Of a DNA stretch of 64,000 bases, positions 14,613 through 22,066 are shown one piece after another (position 1 is the first letter of the stretch; each line of letters begins with the position of its first letter). The DNA comes from Candidatus Saccharimonadota bacterium (lineage in GTDB: Bacteria; Patescibacteriota; Saccharimonadia; Saccharimonadales; Saccharimonadaceae), in NCBI GenBank assembly GCA_017480035.1, contig JAFVBJ010000002.1:1-64000 (forward strand), written 5' to 3'. The notes below the pieces were generated by a model. It was not told the origin of the DNA and made no database searches. It worked only from the letters and a program-made list of their open reading frames with translations. Position numbers and translations under genes: made by a program.

Positions 14613-15512
14613 ATGGCTAATGTAGCAAAGATCAATTTGTTAGTCGAGCGATGTATGGACTGCCCATACTGCCGGAAGCCACAGGGATATGCGGAGTTTT
14701 ATTGTCAGCATGACCTGAGGACTCCGGGAGTTGAAGTGGGGGATGGCGAAAGAGTGCCGGATTATTGTCCATTCGTCATCGAGAGACTAAAAGGCGTGCT
14801 TGAGATGGTTGAGAATGGCGGTAGCGGGGCCTTCCCGAAGAAGCTTCTCAAACAGATTGAGCGCAAACAGATTGATGATCCGAACCCGAAATTTGGGGCG
14901 GACCATAGCTTTAGACATGCCAGACGCGTGTCGGAAATCGGAGTGGATTTTCTTGAACATTGTGTGGGATATGGATTTTCTTCGCCAAATACGGTGTTGA
15001 AAGAGAAACTGCTGTTTCAGATTGCGGCATGGCTGCATGACATTGGGTTGGCAGATTCGGTGAGAAACCACGAGATTCATTCGGCGGAACTGGCAAAAAA
15101 GTTTCTGACAGGAGCAAAAATTGACATTGATGCTGAAGATGCTGACGTAATTGTACACGCAGTGGCGAATCACTCGAAAGGGGATGAGACGCAGACGATT
15201 GTTGATGCGGCGCTGATTCTGGCGGATAAGTTGGACGTTACTTCTGATAGGATTGTACGACTGACAGACGGGATTACGCGAGAAGTTCAGAAAATTCAGG
15301 CAGCGGAGTTCAAATTCTATGGAAAACTGGGGCAGCCGAAAGGGGCGGAGCTTAGATATATGGTCGATGAGGGGTTTGACCGGAAGTTTTTCAGGATTTG
15401 GCCGAAGGCAATACAAGTTCCGTATCGATTGACGACTGAATATTTCGGACTAGAGGAATTTCGATTCCTAATCAACGGAGAACCGGTTGAACTGAAAGGA
15501 TTATGTGGCTAG
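14613..15512 (+). CDS. HD-domain phosphohydrolase with N-terminal cysteine cluster
   Basis: A 299-residue protein. Residues ~14-55 hold a cysteine cluster (CMDCPYC, YCQHD, YCPF) that may bind zinc or an Fe-S centre. Residues ~100-215 are an HD domain with H (HSFRH), HD (WLHDIG), HS, HAVANHS and LADKLD, the metal ligands of HD hydrolases. The C-terminal ~80 residues are unassigned. The family cleaves phosphomonoesters or phosphodiesters; the substrate is unknown. The start follows an overlapping leader ORF whose end supplies the ribosome-binding site. A terminator follows. Confidence 0.75.
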   Translation: MANVAKINLLVERCMDCPYCRKPQGYAEFYCQHDLRTPGVEVGDGERVPDYCPFVIERLKGVLEMVENGGSGAFPKKLLKQIERKQIDDPNPKFGADHSFRHARRVSEIGVDFLEHCVGYGFSSPNTVLKEKLLFQIAAWLHDIGLADSVRNHEIHSAELAKKFLTGAKIDIDAEDADVIVHAVANHSKGDETQTIVDAALILADKLDVTSDRIVRLTDGITREVQKIQAAEFKFYGKLGQPKGAELRYMVDEGFDRKFFRIWPKAIQVPYRLTTEYFGLEEFRFLINGEPVELKGLCG

Positions 15513-15518
15513 AATTAT

Positions 15519-15546
15519 AACCTCCAACAGATTGTTGGAGGTTTTT
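15519..15546 (+). terminator. Intrinsic terminator
   Basis: AACCTCCAAC/GTTGGAGGTT stem with a T-run after the HD gene. Confidence 0.9.
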
Positions 15547-15604
15547 CTTGGTTTTAAAAAGCTTAAGTTTTCGAGTTTTGGGCGAGAATGGTAAAATAGA
15601 GGTA

Positions 15605-16366
15605 ATGAAGTTTTTTGGAGTAAAAAATCTACGGGTTTCGACGAAAGAGGGAAAAGAGATTTTGTCTGGTGTGGATTTTGAGATTAATAAGAGTGAAACA
15701 GTGGTTTTGATTGGGCCGAACGGAGCAGGAAAATCGACAGTGGCGGGGGCTATTATGGGGGACGGGAGATTTATCACTTCGGGAAGCGTGAAATTTCTCG
15801 GGGAGGAGATTTTAAGTTTACCAGTTTCGGAGCGAGCGAAGAAGGGGATTTTTATGAGTTTTCAGAATCCTGTTGAAGTGCCAGGGATTACGACGACAGA
15901 GATGATTCGAAGCGTATTGGAGGATAAAAGGGGGGGATTTGTATTGCTAGATGAGGTAAGAGAAGGAATTTCGGAAAATGCAAAGAAACTGGGGACGAAT
16001 ATCTGGTTCTCAGAGAGAGAATTGAATGTGGGATTTTCAGGGGGAGAAAAGAAGAAAAATGAAATTTTGCAGATGCTTGCACTTTCGCCGAAGCTGGTGA
16101 TTTTGGATGAGATTGATTCGGGGTTAGATGTGGATGCAAGTACGAGAATTTCAAAGATTTTAAGAGACTATCAAAAAGAAAGTGGTTGTTCATATCTTAT
16201 AATCACGCATAATATGCGAGTTTTGAGGCATTTAGAGCCTACGAGAGCGATTTTGATGAAGGAGGGGAGTGTTTACGCGGTCGGAGACCAGAAGATGCTT
16301 AAAACGGTCGAGAAGAACGGGTTTAAAGCGTTTTTTGAGCAGATTTCGGAAAAGGGGGTAAAATGA
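15605..16366 (+). CDS. sufC: SufC, Fe-S assembly ATPase
   Basis: A 253-residue ABC-type ATPase that drives the SufB scaffold in Fe-S cluster assembly. Walker A is GPNGAGKST, the signature is FSGGEKKKNEI, Walker B is LVILDEIDSGLD, and the switch His follows in ITHN. The start is the ATG at 15605, seven bases after TAAAAT (15592-15597), which suggests a leaderless operon mRNA; a longer frame starts inside the upstream terminator region. The stop overlaps sufB by four bases (ATGA). It is the first gene of sufC-sufB-sufS-sufU. Confidence 0.95.
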   Translation: MKFFGVKNLRVSTKEGKEILSGVDFEINKSETVVLIGPNGAGKSTVAGAIMGDGRFITSGSVKFLGEEILSLPVSERAKKGIFMSFQNPVEVPGITTTEMIRSVLEDKRGGFVLLDEVREGISENAKKLGTNIWFSERELNVGFSGGEKKKNEILQMLALSPKLVILDEIDSGLDVDASTRISKILRDYQKESGCSYLIITHNMRVLRHLEPTRAILMKEGSVYAVGDQKMLKTVEKNGFKAFFEQISEKGVK

Positions 16367-17688
16367 AAGGTTTGACGAAAGAATTGGTTTTAGGGCTGTC
16401 TCAACGCAAAAAAGAGCCAGTTTGGGTGAGGAATTTGAGGCTCTCGGGGCTAAAGGCTTGGGGGAAGCTAGAGATGCCGAAGTGGGCGCCGGATATTTCA
16501 GAGTTGAAGCTCGACGAGATTGAAACGTATGTGAAGCCAGAGATGGAAATGGTGTCTTCTTGGGAGGAGGTGCCGAATGAAATTCGAAAGACATTTGATG
16601 AACTCGGGATTCCAGAGGCGGAAAAAGAGGGGTTAGCGGGGGTTGGAGCACAATATGATTCGGAGACGATTTACCATAATTTGAAGCGAGAAGTGGAGAA
16701 ACAGGGGGTGGTGTATCTGCCGATTGAGGAAGCGCTGAGAGATAAGAAATATGCAAAGATAGTTAAAGAGCATTTCATGAAGTTGGTGCTGCCGGATGAG
16801 CATAAATTTGCAGCGCTACATGCGGCAGTTTTTTCGGGTGGCTCGTTCATTTATGTGCCGCCATTTACGGAGGTGGAAGTGCCTTTGCAATCTTATTATC
16901 GGTTGAATGCGCCGGGGGCAGGGCAATTTGAACATACGCTAATTATTGTGGATGAGGGGGCGAATTTGCATTTTATTGAAGGATGTTCGGCGCCAAAATA
17001 TAACGTGGCGAATTTGCATGCGGGAGCGGTTGAGATTTTTGTGAATAAAAATGCGCACATGAAATTTTCGACAGTTGAAAGTTGGTCAAAAAATATGTAC
17101 AACTTGAACACAAAAAGAGCGATTGTTGAGGAAGGGGGCGAAATTGAGTGGGTGACGGGGAGTTTTGGGTCGAAAGTGACGATGTTATATCCGATGACGA
17201 TTCTTGCTGGAACTGGGGCGAAATGCGAATATACAGGGGTTACTTTTGCGGGGAAAGGTCAAATTATTGATAATGGGGCAAAAGTTGTTCATGCGGCGCC
17301 AAACACTTGTTCGACGATTAATACAAAATCACTTAGTCGTGACGATGGGGTTTCGATTTCGCGGACGCTCGCGAATATTTTGCCGGGAGCAGTGGGAGCG
17401 AAAGCGTTTATTGATTGTAAAAGCTTGATTTTGAATGGGGGGGCGAAAGCGGAGGCGATGCCAGAGGTGAGAGTGGGCGAAATGGATGCGGAAGCGGCAC
17501 ACGAAGCAAGCGTGGGGAAGATTTCGGAGGAGGCGCTTTACTATTTGATGTCGAGGGGACTTTCGGAAGAAAAGGCGAGAACGCTGATTGTGAGGGGATT
17601 TACTTCTGAAATTTCGAAAGAATTACCGGTGGAATATGCAATGGAGATGAATAATTTGATTCGAATGGAAATGGAAGGGACGGCATGA
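16363..17688 (+). CDS. sufB: SufB, Fe-S cluster scaffold
   Basis: A 441-residue SufB/SufD-type beta-helix protein. It keeps the SufB signature region (FIEGCSAP near 206 and CEYTGVTF near 287). It also has a Cys in the segment FIDCKSLIL (about 352), at the position of the essential Cys of E. coli SufB, with a following Glu (AMPEVRVGEMDAEAAHE). This makes it SufB rather than SufD. No sufD is present in the operon, so SufB probably forms a homodimer on SufC. Overlaps with sufC and sufS show tight coupling. Confidence 0.9.
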   Translation: MKGLTKELVLGLSQRKKEPVWVRNLRLSGLKAWGKLEMPKWAPDISELKLDEIETYVKPEMEMVSSWEEVPNEIRKTFDELGIPEAEKEGLAGVGAQYDSETIYHNLKREVEKQGVVYLPIEEALRDKKYAKIVKEHFMKLVLPDEHKFAALHAAVFSGGSFIYVPPFTEVEVPLQSYYRLNAPGAGQFEHTLIIVDEGANLHFIEGCSAPKYNVANLHAGAVEIFVNKNAHMKFSTVESWSKNMYNLNTKRAIVEEGGEIEWVTGSFGSKVTMLYPMTILAGTGAKCEYTGVTFAGKGQIIDNGAKVVHAAPNTCSTINTKSLSRDDGVSISRTLANILPGAVGAKAFIDCKSLILNGGAKAEAMPEVRVGEMDAEAAHEASVGKISEEALYYLMSRGLSEEKARTLIVRGFTSEISKELPVEYAMEMNNLIRMEMEGTA

Positions 17689-18848
17689 GAGAGATATATT
17701 TTGATAACGCAGCGACGATGATGAAATATAGGGAAGCGATTGAGGCGGAGAAGAATTTTTACAGAGAGGTAAACGCGAATCCGTTGCGAGGGTTGTATAA
17801 AAAAAGTGTTCAAGCAACGACAGGGGTAAATGAGACAAGAAAAGCGATTTTGGAGCTAGCGAAAGCGGATAAATCGTACACTGTCATATTTTCAAGGGGT
17901 ACGACAGAGGCGCTGAATATGGTGGCGAATGGGTTAGTTCTAGGGCGAGATGGATTTGGGGTAGTTTCTAAGAGTGCGAAAGTAGTGGTGGATATCGAGA
18001 GTCATCATTCGAATATTTTGCCTTGGAAACAGAGGTATAAGAACGTCGTGATGGCGAAAAAGTTGGATGCGAAGGAGTTATTTGCAGCGGAAGTAATTTG
18101 TCTGACAGGGGTATCGAACGTGACAGGGCAAGATTTTTCGAAACGCATTAAAATTGTGCGTAAGACGTGTCCTAAGGCGATTCTAGGGGTGGATGCGGCG
18201 CAGATGCTGGGACACACTAGGATTGACATAAAACGGCTTGGAGCGGATTTTATGGCGTTTTCAGGGCATAAATTTGGGGCTCCGATGGGAATTGGGGGGT
18301 TGATTATAAAGAAAAAGCTTGCGGAGAAGTTAAGACCGCTGAATTTTGGGGGTGAGATGGTGGATAGTGTATCGGTTGATGGAGAGCCGGTTTTTGCCGA
18401 AATCCCAGAGAGATTAGAGGCGGGAACGTTGTCGGTTGGGGCGATTTTTGGGCTGTTTGAGGCGGCGAAAATTTCAAAACGAAACCTTTATGAATTTAGA
18501 TGTGAAGATGTAATCTATGGTTCGGTCGGGGACTATGTATCTGAACTGATTAGAGAGACTGCGGATGGGCTGAAGAAAACTAAAGGGGTGAAAGTGTTAG
18601 CGGCGAACGGGGGAATTGTGACGTTTCAAGTTAAGGGAGTGCATCCTCATGACGTAGCACAGATTTTGGCGGATGAGGGGATTGCAGTACGAGCGGGGTG
18701 GCTTTGTGCGGAACCATTTTTGCGATATAAGGGGTGGGGACCGGTAGTGAGGGCGAGTTTGTCGGAGTTTAATACTGAGGTAGAAGTCGAGAAATTCCTT
18801 GATATTATAGAGAAAATACGGGTAAAAATGGGAGTGGAAAATGTATGA
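17685..18848 (+). CDS. sufS: SufS-like cysteine desulfurase
   Basis: A 387-residue PLP-dependent enzyme that takes sulfur from cysteine for cluster assembly. The PLP lysine is in FSGHKFGAPMG (near 197), the aspartate in LGVDAAQ and the His in ESHHSN. The catalytic loop reads RAGWLCAEP: the active Cys is present, but the His that usually precedes it in class II enzymes (RxGHHC) is replaced by Trp-Leu. N- and C-terminal ends overlap sufB and sufU. Activity is expected, with a modified active-site loop. Confidence 0.9.
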   Translation: MREIYFDNAATMMKYREAIEAEKNFYREVNANPLRGLYKKSVQATTGVNETRKAILELAKADKSYTVIFSRGTTEALNMVANGLVLGRDGFGVVSKSAKVVVDIESHHSNILPWKQRYKNVVMAKKLDAKELFAAEVICLTGVSNVTGQDFSKRIKIVRKTCPKAILGVDAAQMLGHTRIDIKRLGADFMAFSGHKFGAPMGIGGLIIKKKLAEKLRPLNFGGEMVDSVSVDGEPVFAEIPERLEAGTLSVGAIFGLFEAAKISKRNLYEFRCEDVIYGSVGDYVSELIRETADGLKKTKGVKVLAANGGIVTFQVKGVHPHDVAQILADEGIAVRAGWLCAEPFLRYKGWGPVVRASLSEFNTEVEVEKFLDIIEKIRVKMGVENV

Positions 18849-19230
18849 CGAAGAGCTTTTAGAGAGGGGATTACACCCGAGGTTTAGGGGAGAGATTCCT
18901 GGGGTGGAACCGATAAAGCTATTGAATGCGAGTTGCGGGGATGAGATTTTGGTGTATTTAAAGGTGTCGGATGGAAAAATTTTGGATGGAAAATGGAATG
19001 GGAACGGGTGCGCGATTTCGTTGGCTTCGGCAGATTTTTTCATTGAGAGCGTGGTTGGAAAAAGCTTGGATGAAGCGAAAATGTTTACGCGAGAATTTTC
19101 AAAGATGATTTTGAGTGAGAAATATGATGAGAAAAAAATAGGGGCGGCGAAAGCGATGAAATGTGTTTCAAGGATGCCGGCGAGAGCGAAATGCGCGAAA
19201 TTGGCATTAAAGAGCCTCGATATGATATGA
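18841..19230 (+). CDS. sufU: SufU sulfur acceptor / scaffold
   Basis: A 129-residue SufU/IscU-fold protein. The three conserved cysteines appear in SCGDEI (near 32), GNGCAISLAS (near 57) and AKCAKL (near 120), with Asp of CGD as the fourth zinc ligand. SufU accepts persulfide from SufS in a zinc-dependent manner. It lacks nothing obvious for its family. The ATG overlaps the end of sufS by eight bases. The -10 box of the next gene lies inside its last codons. Confidence 0.92.
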   Translation: MYDEELLERGLHPRFRGEIPGVEPIKLLNASCGDEILVYLKVSDGKILDGKWNGNGCAISLASADFFIESVVGKSLDEAKMFTREFSKMILSEKYDEKKIGAAKAMKCVSRMPARAKCAKLALKSLDMI

Positions 19231-19237
19231 TAGAAAT

Positions 19238-19969
19238 ATGAATCTTTTGGTAATGATTGTGGCAATTTTTCTGACGGCGATTTTGTCGGTGTCGGGGGGA
19301 GTTTTGCTTCTGTTTGGTAAGGGAAAAATCGTTAACTTTGTGCAGAAAATTGGGCCTTTGATTGCATTTTTGGTGTTAATTTATGCGGTTTTTGGTGATA
19401 TTGTGCCGGAAATTCTTGAGGAAGACGAACTTTCGGTGCCTAATTTGATAATTTTGACTTCGACGGGGTTTTTGTTAGCGGCGTTGATTGGATATGTGAT
19501 GGGAAAATTTCATCATCACAGCGATTTACATCATCATGAACATAAAAAAGATAAGATTGAGACGCATGGAAATGAGATAAAAAATAAGACGCAGGCATAT
19601 ACGATGTTAGTGGTGGATTCAGTGCATGCGGTGGCGGATGGGATTGTGCTGGGGACGAGTTTTGTGGCTTCGCAAGCGACGGGACTTTCGGCGTGTCTTG
19701 CGACGGTAGCACACGAAATTCCGCAAGAAATTGGGGATTTTTCGATTATGCAGAGGGCGAAAATTAAGAAAATGACGATTTTGAAGTATCAAATTGTCTC
19801 GAGTCTGGTGGCAGTGCCAGCGGCGGTGATTGCATATTTTGTTGGGAGTGAACTTTTGGAAGCGTTACCGGCAGTTTTGGCGGTGGTGGCGGGTTTTTTG
19901 CTCTATGTGGCATTTGGAGAGCTGGTTTGTGTGATTGAATCAGCGAAAAATCATCTTGAAAAAAGCTAA
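19238..19969 (+). CDS. ZIP-family metal transporter
   Basis: A 243-residue membrane protein with about seven to eight helices. The metal site motifs of ZIP transporters are clear: DSVHAVADGI in helix 4 (near 127) and AHEIPQEIGDF in helix 5 (near 153). A His-rich cytoplasmic loop (HHHSDLHHHEH, near 90) is typical for metal sensing. It probably imports zinc or iron. The ATG lies six bases after TATGAT (19226-19231) within sufU, so it can be transcribed alone or with suf. The position next to suf could favour iron, but that is a guess. Confidence 0.9.
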   Translation: MNLLVMIVAIFLTAILSVSGGVLLLFGKGKIVNFVQKIGPLIAFLVLIYAVFGDIVPEILEEDELSVPNLIILTSTGFLLAALIGYVMGKFHHHSDLHHHEHKKDKIETHGNEIKNKTQAYTMLVVDSVHAVADGIVLGTSFVASQATGLSACLATVAHEIPQEIGDFSIMQRAKIKKMTILKYQIVSSLVAVPAAVIAYFVGSELLEALPAVLAVVAGFLLYVAFGELVCVIESAKNHLEKS

Positions 19970-20005
19970 TGATTAGAATATAATTAAGATAATTTAGGAG
20001 GAAAA

Positions 20006-20422
20006 ATGATCAAGATTGACGAGAAATTCCTTGACGAAGTGGGACTTTCTTCCATGCCAGAAGATAGAAAGGCAGATTTTATTGCGCAGACTCAAGAGGA
20101 GCTTGAGAATCGCGTGGGTGAGAGAATGAGCGAAGGGATGACAGTTGATCAGCTCCGTGAATTTGATGGAATTATGAATAATGACCGAAATACAATGATT
20201 CGTGTTCTGTCTCAAATTGGAGATTATCGTCAGGATGAATTGTACCAGAAATTATTGAAGCGACACGGTGTCTCGGAGGGAAATCTGGAAATTCTCGGTG
20301 AATATCTTTCGGTGAAATGGATTCAAATTAATCGTCCGGATTATGCGACAATTACAAAAAATGTAGCTTCCGAGCTAAAACAAGAGATTATTGAAGCAAG
20401 ACCAGCTATTCTTGGAATTTAG
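20006..20422 (+). CDS. DUF5663-like protein
   Basis: A 138-residue helical protein. The N-terminal half (IDEKFLDEVGLSSMPEDRK, then an 'ELENRVGERMSEG' helix and a 'QLREFDGIM' helix) resembles DUF5663, a domain frequent in CPR bacteria with unknown function. The C-terminal half has no match I recognise. The start has a strong Shine-Dalgarno sequence AGGAGG and a TATAAT 22 bases upstream, so it has a normal short leader. Family naming is from memory and should be verified. Confidence 0.65.
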   Translation: MIKIDEKFLDEVGLSSMPEDRKADFIAQTQEELENRVGERMSEGMTVDQLREFDGIMNNDRNTMIRVLSQIGDYRQDELYQKLLKRHGVSEGNLEILGEYLSVKWIQINRPDYATITKNVASELKQEIIEARPAILGI

Positions 20423-20426
20423 ATTT

Positions 20427-21209
20427 CTATTTACCGTAACCGTTTAGGAAGGATTTTGCGTCCATGATTTTGCGGCCGGCAGGTTGGATTTCGTCGATAA
20501 TGAGGTATTTTTCGTCGGCACATTTTAGACTGAGTTTCGAATCCTTGGTGTCGCTAATATGAGCTTTTTGGACGATGCAATCAAGACCGAAAAAATCGTG
20601 TTTGCTTTTTGGGAAGCCTTTGAAAGCGCGGACTTCATTTTGTAATTCTTCGGCGGATTTTATTTCTGGTTTCAAGACAGACATGGATTTGTCGAGCTTG
20701 GCGGTGAAGGTGGCTTTTGTGTCGTCTTGAGCGGTAGGTTCTGGGAGGTTTTCGAGGTTTTCGACGAGCCAATTTGCGCCGGTTTCGGCAAGAATTTGGT
20801 AAATTTCGTCTTTTTCAGGGGATTTTTCGCCAAATTCTACGGTTTTTTGGAAGAAAATCGGGCCAGCATCCATGGCTTTTACGAGTTTCATGATAGAAAC
20901 AGAGAAATTCTTGTCGCCGTTTAAGATAGCGGTTTCAATCGGGGAGGAACCGCGATATTTTGGAAGGAGACTCGGGTGGATGTTTAAAATTCCTTCTGGC
21001 TCAAAGAGGTCGAGGACGTCTTTTTTGATTATGACACCGAAGCTGGCGAGAACGCCTTTTAAACTCGGATTTTCAGCTTTTAAGGTTTTTACGGTTTCGA
21101 GATCTTCTTTTTTGTGGGCATGAAAAATAATGTCAAAATGGTTAGCTAGGACTGCTTTTGAGCAGTCGGCGAGAGGACCGTTGCCAAAAAAGATAATTTT
21201 AGTCTTCAT
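20427..21209 (-). CDS. fmt: Methionyl-tRNA formyltransferase
   Basis: A 260-residue enzyme that formylates initiator Met-tRNA. The active-site elements are present: Asn/His in LNIHPSLLPKYRG (near 95) and Asp in AMDAGPI (near 135). The C-terminal OB-type domain is short compared with the ~310-residue E. coli enzyme. The ATG at 21209 is chosen because FFGNGPLAD is the normal start region; an upstream extension is only the def gene in another frame. It overlaps the end of def by 11 bases, giving the common def-fmt pair. Confidence 0.9.
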   Translation of the reverse strand: MKTKIIFFGNGPLADCSKAVLANHFDIIFHAHKKEDLETVKTLKAENPSLKGVLASFGVIIKKDVLDLFEPEGILNIHPSLLPKYRGSSPIETAILNGDKNFSVSIMKLVKAMDAGPIFFQKTVEFGEKSPEKDEIYQILAETGANWLVENLENLPEPTAQDDTKATFTAKLDKSMSVLKPEIKSAEELQNEVRAFKGFPKSKHDFFGLDCIVQKAHISDTKDSKLSLKCADEKYLIIDEIQPAGRKIMDAKSFLNGYGK

Positions 21210-21774
21210 CAGGGAAAAGCTCTTTGTTGTTTTTGATGCGTTTTTCGTAGTCGATTTTGACAATGTCACCTTTTTTGTCGAGCTCGAACCAAGCGTCTTT
21301 GTCGTCTTTGATGTAATCAATGAAAAGAACGCCTTCGAGATGGTCAATTTCATGAAGAAGTGTGCGTGTAAGAGGGCCTTTTGATTTGATGCGAACTTCA
21401 GTGCCGTCGATTAATTTCGCTTTGATGCGAGCTTTGTCGGGGCGGGGAACGAGGCCGTAAATCGTCGGGACAGAGAGGCAGCCTTCGTAATCTTTTTCGA
21501 TTCTACCTTCGGTTTTTATGACTTCAGGGTCGATAAGGGCGGTGTAGGAAGTGTTTTCTTTGTTGTCCATGTCATCACGGATGACGATGATACGTTTCAT
21601 GAAACCCATTTGCGGAGCAGCCATGGCAGCAGAAAGCTCGTAGGGATGCTCTTTTTCCCATTCGAGATTGGCTTTTATCATCGTATCGACGATTTCGCGG
21701 ATTTCGGGAGTGATTTTATTCACTTTTTTCGATTTTTCGCGAAGCTTCGGATCCGGAGTAACTAAAATTTTCAT
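21199..21774 (-). CDS. def: Peptide deformylase
   Basis: A 191-residue metal enzyme that removes the formyl group from nascent proteins. Motif 2 (EGCLSVP) and motif 3 (HEIDHLEG) with the metal Cys and two His are intact. Motif 1 reads SAAMAAPQ where the family has GxGLAAPQ, so both usual glycines are missing. An insertion of charged residues (about 70-80) is also seen. The minus-strand TATAAT six bases before the ATG indicates a leaderless mRNA. It works with fmt, which overlaps it. Confidence 0.92.
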   Translation of the reverse strand: MKILVTPDPKLREKSKKVNKITPEIREIVDTMIKANLEWEKEHPYELSAAMAAPQMGFMKRIIVIRDDMDNKENTSYTALIDPEVIKTEGRIEKDYEGCLSVPTIYGLVPRPDKARIKAKLIDGTEVRIKSKGPLTRTLLHEIDHLEGVLFIDYIKDDKDAWFELDKKGDIVKIDYEKRIKNNKELFPDED

Positions 21775-21928
21775 GGATAAATTATAGCATATTTTTTCAC
21801 TTTTTACCAGAGGTGGTGAATTTCGGTAGTGTTTAAAAAAAGTTTTATTAAAAATAGCTTAAAAAATAGTTATAATTGGGGGCGAAAGGCTAGATGTAGG
21901 TTAGGGATTTTTGAAAAGAAAGGAGCTT

Positions 21929-21991
21929 TTGGTAAAAAGTGTCCTTAGTTCTTCTATTCTTGTATTACTATCTTATTTTATAGAAAAATAA
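21929..21991 (+). CDS. Possible 20-residue hydrophobic peptide
   Basis: TTG frame coding MVKSVLSSSILVLLSYFIEK, with a Shine-Dalgarno sequence (AAAGGAG, about 21919-21925) and a TATAAT near 21870. It would insert in a membrane and ends at the base of a 12-bp inverted repeat. It could be a small membrane peptide or chance; no antitoxin RNA is evident. Confidence 0.25.
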   Translation: MVKSVLSSSILVLLSYFIEK

Positions 21992-22066
21992 CTCGAGACC
22001 TTATCTAGCTTTTATAGGAGAGAAGGTGGGTCCAAGGAGATACGAAGGTTCGGAAAGGTCTCGAGT
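21991..22066. repeat. 12-bp inverted repeat at the 3' end of priA
   Basis: ACTCGAGACCTT (21991-22002) and AAGGTCTCGAGT (22055-22066) are perfect inverted repeats around 52 bases. One arm lies outside priA and the other inside its last codons. No T-run follows on either strand, so it is not a standard terminator. Confidence 0.65.
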
